Shown: positions 40,384 through 50,255 of the stretch, piece by piece
Layout: every line of letters begins with the position of its first letter
Numbering within the stretch: position 1 is the first letter of the stretch
From: CAMLFJ01 sp040902305
GTDB lineage: Bacteria; Methylomirabilota; Methylomirabilia; Rokubacteriales; CSP1-6
Reading direction: 5' to 3'
Assembly (NCBI GenBank): GCA_040902305.1
Contig: JBBDXN010000139.1
Span: 11,803 to 75,802 of the forward strand
Length of the DNA: 64,000 nucleotides
Notes under the pieces: generated by a model
Told to the model about the DNA's origin: nothing
Seen by the model: the letters and a program-made list of their open reading frames with translations, nothing else
Database searches by the model: none
Program-made: the position numbers and the translations under genes

Positions 40384-42185
40384 CACTTCCGCTCCTGGAA
40401 GAGGGCCCGGAGCTCGGGGGGCATCTGGGGCAGCGGCTCGCGCCGCAGGTCCACCCGGTCGCCCTGCTGCCGGGCGACCAGGTTCACGGTCCCCCAGGTG
40501 TCGTCGGTGTACGGGTGATCCTCGCGGGTGTGGCCGCCGCGGCTCTCCTTGCGCTCCAGGGCGGCGAGCGCGCAGCACTCCGCGACGGTCAGGAGCGAGA
40601 CCAGGTCGAGCGCGGTGTGCCAGCCGGGGTTGTAGACCCGCCCGCCCTCGACGCGCACCTTGGCCGCGCGCTGCTTGAAGACCTCGAGCTTCTTGAGCGC
40701 TTCCTTGAGCTCGGCCTCGACCCGGATGATACCGACCAGGTTGTGCATGGTCTCCTGCAGCTCGGACTGGATCGCGTACGGATTCTCGCCGCCCGAGCGC
40801 GCGAAGGGCTCGAGCATCGTCCGGGCGATGGACTCCACCTGGCCCGCGTCCACCGTGAGCCGCCCGCCCAGGTTCTTGCAGTAGAGCGCGGCGTGCAGAC
40901 CCGCGCGCCGGCCGAACACGAGCAGGTCGCCGAGCGAGTTGCCGCCGAGCCGGTTGCTCCCGTGCAGCCCGCCCGCGACCTCACCGGCCGCGAAGAGGCC
41001 GGGCACCGTGGCCGCGGTGGAATCCGCGTCCACCCGCACCCCGCCCATGACGTAGTGACAGGTCGGTCCGACCTCCATCGGCTCCTTGGTGATGTCCACG
41101 CCCGCCAGCTCTTTGAACTGGTGATACATGGACGGCAGGCGCTTGCGGATGTAGTCGGCCGGCCGGCGCGACGCGATGTCGAGGAACACGCCGCCGTGCG
41201 GGGTGCCCCGCCCCGCCTTCACCTCGGAGTTGATGGCGCGCGCCACCTCGTCGCGCGGCAGGAGATCCGGGGTGCGGCGGTTGTTCTTCTTGTCCTGGTA
41301 CCACCGATCGGCTTCTTCCTGACTGTCCGCGGTCTCCCCTTTGAAGAACTCGGGGATGTAATTGAACATGAAGCGCTCACCCGCGGTGTTCTTGAGCGTG
41401 CCGCCGTCGCCGCGCACGCCCTCGGTCACCAGGATGCCGTGCACCGAGGGCGGCCACACCATCCCGGTCGGGTGGAACTGGACGAACTCCATGTCGATCA
41501 GGTCGGCGCCCGCCCAGTAGGCGAGCGACTGGCCGTCGCCGGTGTACTCCCAGGAGTTCGACGTGAACTTCCACGCCTTGCCGATGCCCCCGCTGGCCAG
41601 CACGATGGCCTTGGCCTTGAAGAGCACGAACTTGCCGGTGTTCCGCCAGTAGCCGAAGGCCCCGCACACCCGGTCGCCGTCCTTGATCAGCCGCTCGATC
41701 TTGCACTCCATGTACACGTCGATCGGCTGGTGGATCGCGTGATACTGGAGCGTGCGGATCATCTCGAGCCCGGTGCGGTCGCCCACGTGGGCGAGGCGCG
41801 CGTAGCGGTGGCCGCCGAAGTCGCGCTGCAGGATGAGGCCGTCCTTGGTGCGGTCGAAGAGGGCGCCGTAGCGCTCCAGCTCGAGCACGCGCTCCGGGCT
41901 CTCCTGGGCGTGGAGCTGGGCCATGCGCCAGTTGTTCAGCATCTTGCCGCCGCGCATGGTGTCGCGGAAGTGGACCTGCCAGTTGTCCTCCGGATACACG
42001 TTGCCCAGGGCGGCCGCGATACCGCCCTCGGCCATGACGGTGTGGGCCTTGCCGAGGAGCGACTTGCAGACGAGGCCGACCGATACGCCCTGGGCCGCGG
42101 CCTCGATGGCCGCGCGGAGGCCGGCGCCGCCCGCCCCGATGATCAGGACGTCGTGCTCGTGCGTCTCGTATTCCACGGTCGCCAT
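40383..42185 (-). CDS. sdhA: Succinate dehydrogenase flavoprotein subunit (first complex)
   Basis: A 600-residue FAD subunit oxidising succinate to fumarate. The dinucleotide fold is VLIIGAGGAGLRAA (13-26). The covalent-FAD histidine is H48 in GKAHTVMAEGG. Substrate residues are in QFHPTG, GVRGDGG, CHYVMGG and GSNRLGGNSLGDLLVFG. All catalytic residues are present, in contrast to the paralogue at 51271, which lacks the flavinylation histidine. Coupled to its anchor (TGATG) and sdhB. Confidence 0.95.
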   Translation of the reverse strand: MATVEYETHEHDVLIIGAGGAGLRAAIEAAAQGVSVGLVCKSLLGKAHTVMAEGGIAAALGNVYPEDNWQVHFRDTMRGGKMLNNWRMAQLHAQESPERVLELERYGALFDRTKDGLILQRDFGGHRYARLAHVGDRTGLEMIRTLQYHAIHQPIDVYMECKIERLIKDGDRVCGAFGYWRNTGKFVLFKAKAIVLASGGIGKAWKFTSNSWEYTGDGQSLAYWAGADLIDMEFVQFHPTGMVWPPSVHGILVTEGVRGDGGTLKNTAGERFMFNYIPEFFKGETADSQEEADRWYQDKKNNRRTPDLLPRDEVARAINSEVKAGRGTPHGGVFLDIASRRPADYIRKRLPSMYHQFKELAGVDITKEPMEVGPTCHYVMGGVRVDADSTAATVPGLFAAGEVAGGLHGSNRLGGNSLGDLLVFGRRAGLHAALYCKNLGGRLTVDAGQVESIARTMLEPFARSGGENPYAIQSELQETMHNLVGIIRVEAELKEALKKLEVFKQRAAKVRVEGGRVYNPGWHTALDLVSLLTVAECCALAALERKESRGGHTREDHPYTDDTWGTVNLVARQQGDRVDLRREPLPQMPPELRALFQERK

Positions 42186-43003
42186 CAGATGATCCTCCAG
42201 TCGTGGAGGATCCCCATGGAGACGAGGCGGATGTAGAGATCCGTCAGGCCCACGCTGAAGAGGGACAGCCAGGAGAACATCGGGTGCTTCTCGTTGAGCC
42301 GGGTGATCCCGCGCCACAGGCTGTAGCGAACCGGGGCCTTGGAGAAGACGTCCATCACCCCGCCGCAGACGTGCCGGCAAGAGTGGCAGGAGAACGTGTA
42401 GCCGGCCAGGAACAGCACGTTCATCCACATCACGATGGTCCCGACGCCGATCCCGAAGCCGTCCTTGAAGCGGAAGGCCAGGATCGCGTCCCAGGTCAGC
42501 ATCACGATGAAGAGCACCGCCACGTACCAGGCGTAGCGGTGGAAGTTCTGGAGGAAGAGCGGGAAGCGGGTCTCGCCGGTATACCCCGACTTGGCGTCCC
42601 GCACCGCGCAGGCCGCCGGCGCCAGCCAGAAGGAGCGGTAGTAGGCCTTGCGGTAGTAGTAGCAGGTCAGGCGGAAGATGCCGGGCCCGGCCAGGATGAG
42701 GAACGCGGGCGACACCAGCCCCATGATCGGGACCGAGATGTCGGGCAGCGCCCACCCGAAGCTCTGGTGAAGGCACGACTTGGTGATGCAGGGCGAGTAG
42801 AAGGGCGAGAGATACGGGTCCGCGAAGTAGTGGGCGTTCTGAAACGCGGCCCAGGTCGAATAGATGATGAAAGATAGCAGGACCACCACCACCGTGAGCG
42901 GCAGTGCCCACCACGAATCCGTCCGCAGGTGAGCATCCGCGATCGGCGACCGCGCCTCCCCGAGGATCCGCCCGCCCTGCCTCTGCGCCGTCGCGCCGCT
43001 CAT
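42185..43003 (-). CDS. sdhC: Succinate dehydrogenase membrane anchor, single large subunit
   Basis: A 272-residue anchor with about five hydrophobic segments (roughly 33-53, 91-112, 157-176, 184-204, 240-262). It resembles the approximately 270-residue single anchors of mycobacterial Sdh1-type complexes rather than the SdhC/SdhD pair. Histidines such as H155 could bind haem. A cysteine cluster C206-H-S-C209-R-H-V-C213 follows the fourth segment and is unusual for an anchor; it may bind metal. Its ATG overlaps the fumarase beta stop. Confidence 0.85.
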   Translation of the reverse strand: MSGATAQRQGGRILGEARSPIADAHLRTDSWWALPLTVVVVLLSFIIYSTWAAFQNAHYFADPYLSPFYSPCITKSCLHQSFGWALPDISVPIMGLVSPAFLILAGPGIFRLTCYYYRKAYYRSFWLAPAACAVRDAKSGYTGETRFPLFLQNFHRYAWYVAVLFIVMLTWDAILAFRFKDGFGIGVGTIVMWMNVLFLAGYTFSCHSCRHVCGGVMDVFSKAPVRYSLWRGITRLNEKHPMFSWLSLFSVGLTDLYIRLVSMGILHDWRII

Positions 43004-43578
43004 GCGTTCTCCCTCGCGTAGGCCTTCATGCCGTCCTGATAGAGATCGCCGCCGTGGCAGTCGTTGACCACGATGGCGGGGAACCCCTCGACCTCGAGCC
43101 GCCGGATGGCCTCGGTCCCGAGATCCTCGTAGGCCACGATCTCGAGCTTCTTCACGAAGCCCGAGAGCACCGCCCCCGCCCCGCCGATGGCCCCGAAGTA
43201 CACCGCCTTGTGCTGGCGGAGCGCGTCCTTGACCGGCTGGGAGCGCGCGCCCTTGCCGAGCGTGCCCTTGAGGCCGAGCGCCAGGAGCTTCGGAGTGAAC
43301 TTGTCCATGCGCCCGCCGGTGGTGGGGCCGATGGAGCCCACCACGTCGCCGGGTCGCGCGGGCGAGGGCCCGGTGTAGTAGATGATCTGGCCCCGCACGT
43401 CGATGGGCAGCGGCTGGCCCGCGTCGATCAGCGGGAGCAGCCGCGCGTGGGCCGCGTCGCGCGCGGTGTACATCACGCCGGTGATGCGCACCCGGTCGCC
43501 CGCCTTCAGCGCCTCGACGTCGGCGTCGCTGAGCGGCGGCGTCACCTCCTTGATCCCATCCGCCGCCGTGGTGATCAT
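43000..43578 (-). CDS. Fumarate hydratase class I, beta subunit
   Basis: A 192-residue C-terminal-domain subunit of the iron-sulfur fumarase, hydrating fumarate to malate with the alpha chain at 43712. Landmarks are GDRVRITGVMYTARDAAH, GPTTGGRMDKFTPKLLALGLKG and the GEFPAIVVNDCHGGDLY-like end (GFPAIVVNDCHGGDLY). The length fits split class I enzymes. It is separated from alpha by a 133-bp poly-C/REP spacer, odd for two subunits of one enzyme. L(+)-tartrate dehydratase is a less likely alternative. Confidence 0.9.
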   Translation of the reverse strand: MITTAADGIKEVTPPLSDADVEALKAGDRVRITGVMYTARDAAHARLLPLIDAGQPLPIDVRGQIIYYTGPSPARPGDVVGSIGPTTGGRMDKFTPKLLALGLKGTLGKGARSQPVKDALRQHKAVYFGAIGGAGAVLSGFVKKLEIVAYEDLGTEAIRRLEVEGFPAIVVNDCHGGDLYQDGMKAYARENA

Positions 43579-43620
43579 CGCCCCGCACCCCCCCCCACAA
43601 CCCCCCGCCCACCCCCCCCG

Positions 43621-43640
43621 CCCCCCCCCCCCCCCCCCCC
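43621..43640. repeat. Homopolymer run of 20 C in a C/G-rich spacer
   Basis: Twenty consecutive C are followed by six G, within a 110-bp stretch of near-pure C then G (43577-43655). It can form a G-quadruplex on the minus strand or a C/G hairpin. Such runs are prone to polymerase slippage and sequencing error, so length is unreliable. Confidence 0.8.
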
Positions 43641-43660
43641 GGGGGGCGGGGGGGCCTGGA

Positions 43661-43698
43661 ACCCTCGCCCCCGAAGGGGAAGAGGGCAGGGTGAGGGG
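43661..43698 (+). repeat. REP-like palindrome, single copy
   Basis: ACCCTCGCCCCC facing GGGGAAGAGGGCAGGGTGAG, a slightly decayed family member, lies between the two fumarase subunit genes just downstream of the alpha stop. Confidence 0.65.
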
Positions 43699-43711
43699 GC
43701 GGTTCTCCCCC

Positions 43712-44554
43712 TCACAGCGACACTTCCTTGTGCCGATGCGCGTGGCACTCGATCGTCACCGCCACCGGCAGGCTCGTGATGTGGCAGGGATACGTGAGGA
43801 TGTGGATGCCGAACGCGGTGGTGTCGCCGCCGTAGCCCTGCGGCCCGATGCCGAGCCGGTTGGCGCGCTCCAGCACCTCGCGTTCCACCGCGGCCACCAC
43901 CGGATCCGGGTTAACCGTTCCCAGCTCCCGGAAGAGCGCCTTCTTGCTGAGCCGCGCGGCCTGCTCGAAGGTGCCGCCCACCCCCACGCCCGCGATGAGC
44001 GGCGGGCAGGCGTCGGGGCCCGCGGCGCGGATGCACTCGAGGATCCACTCCTTCACGCCGTCCACGCCCTCGGCGGGCGTCAGCATCCTGTACTTCGAGC
44101 GGTTCTCGCAGCCGCCGCCCTTGGCCATGATCTGGATCCGAAGCTCGCCACCCGCCACCACGTCGAGATGAATCACGGCCGGGGTATTGTCGCCGGTGTT
44201 CACGCGGTCGAAGGGCGAGCGCACGATGGAGGCGCGGAGGTAACCCTCCTTGTAGCCCTGCCGCACGCCCTCGTTGATCGCCTCGTAGAGGCCGCCGCCG
44301 GTGACGTGCACGTCCTGCCCCAGCTCGAGGAAGCAGACCACGAAGCCGGTGTCCTGGCAGTACGGGATCTTCTTCGTCCGGGCCAGCTCCGCATTCTGCT
44401 GCAGGATCTGGAGCACCTGACGGCCGGCCGGGGAGCGCTCGGTCTGGAGCGCACCCGCGAAGGCCCGCAGCATGTCGGGCTCGAGGGAGTAGTTCGCCTC
44501 CATGCAGAGCTTCTTGACCGCGTCGACGATCGCGGAGACGTGGATCTCGCGCAC
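43712..44554 (-). CDS. Fumarate hydratase class I, alpha subunit
   Basis: A 280-residue N-terminal-domain subunit holding the oxygen-sensitive 4Fe-4S cluster. Candidate ligands are C66 (IPYCQDTG), C149 (KGGGCEN) and C183 (PDACPPLIAGVGVGG). Other landmarks are RVNTGDNTPAVIH and GPQGYGGDTTAFG. The GTG at 44554 begins at REIHVSAIVDAVKKL, the usual opening. Four bases separate it from the VOC gene. Works with the beta chain at 43000. Confidence 0.92.
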   Translation of the reverse strand: MREIHVSAIVDAVKKLCMEANYSLEPDMLRAFAGALQTERSPAGRQVLQILQQNAELARTKKIPYCQDTGFVVCFLELGQDVHVTGGGLYEAINEGVRQGYKEGYLRASIVRSPFDRVNTGDNTPAVIHLDVVAGGELRIQIMAKGGGCENRSKYRMLTPAEGVDGVKEWILECIRAAGPDACPPLIAGVGVGGTFEQAARLSKKALFRELGTVNPDPVVAAVEREVLERANRLGIGPQGYGGDTTAFGIHILTYPCHITSLPVAVTIECHAHRHKEVSL

Positions 44555-44558
44555 GGGG

Positions 44559-45029
44559 CTACTTCTTCGCCATGGAAGCGACGAACTCGCGATGCCGCCT
44601 GGCGATCTCCTCGGGCGACGGGTCCTCCACGTGGGTGGCCAGGCCCCAGCGGTGCCCCGAGGGGTCCTCCACCTGCCCGAAGCGGTCGCCCCAGAACATG
44701 TCGGCGACCGGCATCAGGACCTTGGCTCCGGCGGTGACGGCACGCTGGAACGCCGAGTCCACGTCAGGGACGTAGAGATAGAGCGAGCTGGTGGGACCGC
44801 CGACCGAGGCGGGCGAGAGACAACCCATGTCCGGCATCTCGTCGCTCAGCATGATCCGCGAGTCGCCCACCTGGATCTCGGCGTGCACGGTCCGGCCGTC
44901 CGGGCCGTCCATGCGCATGATCTCCTGCGCGCCGAACGCCCGCTTGTAGAACGCGATGGCCTCGGCCCCGTCCTTCACGATCAGGGCCGGCGTCACCGTG
45001 TGGTAGCCGTCGGGTACTGGTCTCGGCAT
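44559..45029 (-). CDS. VOC family protein, PhnB/glyoxalase-like
   Basis: A 156-residue vicinal-oxygen-chelate protein. The ATG at 45029 is chosen; a GTG three codons earlier lies too close to the ribosome-binding site. Segments VTPALIVKDGAEAIAFYKRAFGA, GPDGRTVHAEIQVGDSRIMLSDE and FWGDRFGQVEDPSGHRWGLATH are typical of PhnB-like YCZ proteins. No metal or substrate can be assigned. It interrupts the TCA block between mdh and fumarase, so a role in carbonyl or methylglyoxal handling is possible. Confidence 0.8.
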   Translation of the reverse strand: MPRPVPDGYHTVTPALIVKDGAEAIAFYKRAFGAQEIMRMDGPDGRTVHAEIQVGDSRIMLSDEMPDMGCLSPASVGGPTSSLYLYVPDVDSAFQRAVTAGAKVLMPVADMFWGDRFGQVEDPSGHRWGLATHVEDPSPEEIARRHREFVASMAKK

Positions 45030-45080
45030 AATCTTCACCCCTCCTCTGTATCCGCTCGCCTCGCCTCGCCTCGGCTTCAG

Positions 45081-45147
45081 CTCGCCCTGCTACCCCTCGC
45101 CCTGCTACCCCTCGCCCTGCTACCCCTCACCCTGCTACCCCTCACCC
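45081..45147 (-). repeat. Tandem array of 15-bp units (minus strand GTGAGGGGTAGCAGG)
   Basis: On the plus strand CTCGCCCTGCTACCC is repeated three times (45081-45125), then CTCACCCTGCTACCC (45126-45140) and a partial copy. Read on the minus strand it follows a REP-like palindrome tail and shares the GTGAGGGGT core with the arrays at 5857 and 31103. Confidence 0.9.
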
Positions 45148-45176
45148 ACCCCTCTCCCCAGAGGGGAGAGGGGTGG
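45145..45176 (-). repeat. REP-like palindrome, single copy
   Basis: CCCACCCCTCTCCCC facing GGGGAGAGGGGTGG, four bases past the mdh stop codon, adjoins the 15-bp array on its left-facing tail side. Confidence 0.7.
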
Positions 45177-45179
45177 AGA

Positions 45180-46111
45180 TCACAGTTTCAGTTTATCGAC
45201 GAGCTCGCGGACCGCGGCGGCCGACTTGTCGAAGGCGGCCTGCTCGTCGGGCTGGAGCTTGATCTCGATGATCTGCTCGACGCCCTTGCGGCCGAGCTTG
45301 ACCGGCACGCCGACGTAGAGGCCCTTGGTGCCGTACTGGCCGTCCAGGTAGGCCGCGCAGGGCAGAATCTTCTTCTTGTCCTTGAGAATCGCCTCCACCA
45401 TCTCCACCGTGGAGGCGGCCGGCGCGTAGTAGGCGCTGCCCGACTTGAGAAACGCCACGATCTCGGCCCCCCCGTTGGCGGTGCGGGTGACCAGGGCCTG
45501 GATCCGGTCGGCGGGCAGCAGATCGGTGATCGGGATGCCCGCCACCGTGGAGTAGCGCGGCAGCGGCACCATGGTGTCGCCGTGGCCGCCCAGCACGAAG
45601 GCGGTGACGTTCTCCACCGACACCGCGAGCTCCTGGGCGATGAACGTGCGGAAGCGCGCGGAGTCGAGCACGCCGGCCATGCCGATGACCCGCTCGGTCG
45701 GAAACCCGGACCTCTTCCAGGCGAGCTGCACCATCGCGTCGAGGGGATTGGTGACCAGGATCAGGATCGCGTTCTTCGAGCGCTTCACCACCTGCTCCAC
45801 CACCGAGCCCACGATCTCCGCGTTCTTGAAGAGCAAGTCGTCCCGCGTCATGCCCGGCTTGCGGGCCAGGCCCGCAGTGATCACCACGATGTCGGAGTCC
45901 GCGGTCTCGTCGTAGCCGTTGGAGCCGATCAGGTGGGAGTCGTAGCCGTGGATCGGGCCGGCCTGGGCCAGGTCGAGCGCCTTGCCCTGGGGAATCCCCT
46001 CGACCACGTCCACCAGGACGACGTCGCCCAGCTCCTTCTCGACCGTATACTGCGCGACCGAGGCGCCGACGTTGCCGGCGCCGATGACCGAGATCTTCGG
46101 CCGCGCGGCCA

Positions 46112-46112
<1 letters not shown>
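45180..46112 (-). CDS. mdh: Malate dehydrogenase
   Basis: A 310-residue NAD-dependent enzyme of the LDH-like group converting malate and oxaloacetate. The nucleotide loop GAGNVG is at 11-16, D35 favours NAD, the arginine loop reads GLARKPGMTRDDLL (R84 and R90), and the catalytic histidine is H177 in GGHGDTMVPL. The ATG overlaps the icd stop (TGATG). The arginine-bearing loop distinguishes it from lactate dehydrogenase. Confidence 0.95.
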
Positions 46113-47374
<1,262 letters not shown>

Positions 47375-47391
47375 GAGAACCTCCCTGAAGG

Positions 47392-49638
47392 TTATGTGAG
47401 GGCGTTCAGGGCGGAGCCCGCCTTGAACCACCCGATCTGCTCGGCGGTCATGGTGTGCTGGCACTGAATCGTGACGCTCTTGCCGCCGGCCTTGTGAATG
47501 ACGACCTCCACCGGCCTGCCGGGCGCGAGGGCGGCCAGCCCGCGCACGCTGACGCGGTCGGGCTGCTCGAAGAGGTCGTAGTCCGAGCTCTTCGCGAAGG
47601 TCAGGGGCAGGAGGCCCTGCTTCTTGAGGTTGGTCTCGTGGATGCGGGCGAAGCTCTTGACGATGACCACCTTGCATCCCAGGTAGCGCGGCGACATCGC
47701 GGCGTGCTCGCGGCTCGACCCTTCGCCGTAGTTCTCGTCGCCGATCACGATCCAGCTCACGCCCTTGGCCTTGAGATCGCGCGCGTTCTGGGTGAAGGTC
47801 TTGCCCGCCTCCCCGGTGACCGGATTGACGCCCTTGCCCGCCTGGCCGGTGAAGGCGTTGACCGCGCCCAGGAACATGTTGTCGCTGATGCGGTCGAGAT
47901 GGCCGCGGTAGCGCAGCCACGCGCCGGCCGGCGAGATGTGATCGGTGGTGGTCTTACCCTTCGTCTTCACCAGGATGGGCAGCTCGGCGAAGTCGCGCCC
48001 ATCCCAGCGCGGGAAGGGCTGCAGGAGCTGCAGGCGCTCGCTGTTCGGGGCGATCACCACCTGCACCCGGTCGCCGTCGGCGGCGGGCGCCTCGAAGCCC
48101 TCCTCGCCGCCCACGAAGCCCTGGGCGGGCAGCTCCTCGCCCTCGGGCGCGGTGAAGCGGAAGGGCTTGCCGTCGGGCCCGGGAATCGTCCCGTGCACCG
48201 GGTCGAACTCGAGGGTGCCGCCGAAGGCCATCGCGGTGACGATCTCCGGGCTGGTCAGGAACGACAGCGTGGAGGCGCTGCCGTCGTTGCGGCCGGGAAA
48301 GTTTCGGTTGAACGAGGAGACGATGGTGTTGGTCTCCTCCTTGCCCACGTCGCTGCGCTTCCACTGCCCGATGCAGGGGCCGCACGCGTTGGCGAGCACG
48401 GTGCCCCCGATCTTCTGGAAGATGTCCATGATCCCGTCGCGCTTGATGGTCTGGTAGATGCGCTCCGAGCCCGGGGTCACCAGGAACGGGGTCTTGGCCT
48501 TGATCCCCGCCTTCAACGCCTGCATCGCGATGTGGGCGGCCCGCCGCATGTCCTCGTAGGAGGAATTGGTGCAGGAGCCGATGAGGGCCTGCTTGATGGA
48601 AGCGGGCCAGCCTTCCTTCTTCACCTCCGCGGCGAGCTTCGAGACGGGGCGCGCCCGGTCCGGCGAGTGCGGGCCCACGATGTGGGGCTCGAGCTCGGAG
48701 AGATTGATCGCCACGACCTCGTCGTAGAACTTCCGCGGGTCGCGGATCACCTCCGGATCGGCCACCAGGTGCTCGCGGTGCTGCTCGGCCAGCCGCGCGA
48801 TGTCCGCCCGGTCGGTGGCCCGCAGGTAGGCGGCCATGCGGTCGTCGAAGTGGAAGAGCGAGGTGGTGGCCCCCAGCTCCGCTCCCATGTTGCAGATCGT
48901 GCCCTTGCCGGTGGCGCTGATCGACTCCGCCCCCGGGCCGAAGTACTCGATGATCTTGTTGGTGCCGCCCTTGACGGTGAGCAGCCCGCAGAGGTAGGTG
49001 ATGACGTCCTTGGGCGAGCTCCAGCCCGCGAGCTTGCCGGTGAGGTGGACCCCCACCAGCTTGGGATCGAGGACCTCCCACGCCAGACCGGCCATGGCCT
49101 CGCCGCAGTCCGCCCCGCCCACCCCGATGGCGGCCATGCCGAGCCCGCCCGCGTTGGGGGTGTGCGAGTCCGCGCCGATCATGAGGCCGCCCGGGAACGC
49201 GTAGTTCTCGAGCACGACCTGGTGGATGATGCCGGCGCCGGGCTTCCAGAAGCCGATCCCGTACTTCTTCGAGGTCGAGTGCAGGAAATCGTAGACCTCG
49301 CGGTTCTCGTCGATGGCGCGCTGCATGTCCTCGGCCGCGCCGCTCTCCGCGCGGATCAGGTGGTCGCAGTGCACCGTGCTCGGCACCGCCGCCTGCTTCT
49401 TGCCCGCCTGCATGAACTGGAGCAGCGCCATCTGGCCGGTGGCGTCCTGGAGCGCCACCCGGTCCACCCGGAGCCGGAGCTGGGCTCGGCCGCGGCTCCA
49501 TTCCTGCTTGGCGAAGTCGTCGGCGTGCGCCACCAGGATCTTCTCGGCGAGCGTGAGCCCCCGGCCGAAGCGCCGGCGCGCCTGGTCGAGCTTGGCGGGC
49601 ATGGATTCGTACAGCCGCTTGACCTGGTCAACCGCCAT
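47392..49638 (-). CDS. acn: Aconitate hydratase (mitochondrial-type, about 750 aa)
   Basis: A 748-residue iron-sulfur enzyme interconverting citrate and isocitrate. Cluster cysteines are in IGSCTNSSYED and ANACGPCIGQWKR. Further landmarks are SADSHTPNAGGLG-like GADSHTPNAGGLG, GRNDGSASTLSFLTSPE and the swivel domain GDENYGEGSSREHAA. The length matches mitochondrial-type aconitase, not the approximately 890-residue AcnA. The ATG at 49638 has GGAGG seven bases upstream; an upstream ATG would add an arginine-rich stretch from the leader. It heads the TCA block. Confidence 0.93.
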   Translation of the reverse strand: MAVDQVKRLYESMPAKLDQARRRFGRGLTLAEKILVAHADDFAKQEWSRGRAQLRLRVDRVALQDATGQMALLQFMQAGKKQAAVPSTVHCDHLIRAESGAAEDMQRAIDENREVYDFLHSTSKKYGIGFWKPGAGIIHQVVLENYAFPGGLMIGADSHTPNAGGLGMAAIGVGGADCGEAMAGLAWEVLDPKLVGVHLTGKLAGWSSPKDVITYLCGLLTVKGGTNKIIEYFGPGAESISATGKGTICNMGAELGATTSLFHFDDRMAAYLRATDRADIARLAEQHREHLVADPEVIRDPRKFYDEVVAINLSELEPHIVGPHSPDRARPVSKLAAEVKKEGWPASIKQALIGSCTNSSYEDMRRAAHIAMQALKAGIKAKTPFLVTPGSERIYQTIKRDGIMDIFQKIGGTVLANACGPCIGQWKRSDVGKEETNTIVSSFNRNFPGRNDGSASTLSFLTSPEIVTAMAFGGTLEFDPVHGTIPGPDGKPFRFTAPEGEELPAQGFVGGEEGFEAPAADGDRVQVVIAPNSERLQLLQPFPRWDGRDFAELPILVKTKGKTTTDHISPAGAWLRYRGHLDRISDNMFLGAVNAFTGQAGKGVNPVTGEAGKTFTQNARDLKAKGVSWIVIGDENYGEGSSREHAAMSPRYLGCKVVIVKSFARIHETNLKKQGLLPLTFAKSSDYDLFEQPDRVSVRGLAALAPGRPVEVVIHKAGGKSVTIQCQHTMTAEQIGWFKAGSALNALT

Positions 49639-49770
49639 GGTGGGCCTCCTCGACTGTTTCTCGCCGACCGGGCTGCGCCGCCGGCTCCTCACCGGTCCGG
49701 CGAACCGCACACATACGTATCGCCTCCAACCCGGTGAGAGGCAGGAGGCGACTAGATAAAATCCGTAGTT

Positions 49771-49799
49771 ACGCTAACATGACGCCCCGGAGAGGTCAA
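49771..49799 (-). promoter_or_regulatory. Candidate promoter of the acn-led TCA operon
   Basis: On the minus strand TTGACC (49794-49799) and TAGCGT (49771-49776) are 17 bp apart. The start would lie about 130 bp upstream of the acn ATG, leaving a long leader. The -35 box overlaps the stop codon of the HIT gene. Confidence 0.45.
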
Positions 49800-50245
49800 G
49801 AAGACCCCCCTCCCGCCGCGTCGACGGCCGCCGCGATGCGGCGGCGCGTCGCCTCCATCTCGTCGGCGGAGGGGTAGCGCCCGCGCGGCCAGAAGAAGCC
49901 GCGCAACCCGTCGCCCCGCCGCCGCGGGACCACGTGCACGTGGAGATGCGGCACGCTCTGGCTCACCCGGTTGTTGACCGCCACGAAGGAGCCGTCGGCG
50001 CCGAGGGCCCCCTCCACCGCCCGCGCGAGCGCGCGCACCGCGCCCCAGAGCGGCGCGGTCAGGGCGTCGGGCAGATCGCTCACGGTCTCCACGTGCTCGC
50101 GGGGGATCACGAGGCAGTGGCCGGGGAAGAGCGGCCGGTGATCGAGGAACGCGACCACCGCGGAGGCCTCGAGGACGAGCGCGCCGGGCTCCTCCCCTCG
50201 CGCGATCCGGCAGAAGAGGCAGCCCGCGGCCGAGTCCGGGCTCAC
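49796..50245 (-). CDS. HIT family (histidine-triad) nucleotide hydrolase/transferase
   Basis: A 149-residue HIT protein. The zinc-like start CLFCRIARGEEP, FLDHRPLFPGHCLVIPREHVE and the histidine triad HLHVHVVPRR (about 99-108) are complete. These enzymes cleave nucleoside phosphoramidates or, in some sulfur metabolisers, adenylyl sulfate. The location at the end of a sulfur-oxidation unit makes the latter attractive but unproven. GTG start, ten bases after sdhB2. Confidence 0.88.
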   Translation of the reverse strand: MSPDSAAGCLFCRIARGEEPGALVLEASAVVAFLDHRPLFPGHCLVIPREHVETVSDLPDALTAPLWGAVRALARAVEGALGADGSFVAVNNRVSQSVPHLHVHVVPRRRGDGLRGFFWPRGRYPSADEMEATRRRIAAAVDAAGGGSS

Positions 50246-50255
50246 GGAGCCGCGG

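Noticed and set aside
47455..49737. 760-codon open frame on the plus strand
   Set aside because: Exact antisense of aconitase; composition is His/Arg/Gly-rich and lacks any family motif, as expected of a GC-rich shadow frame.
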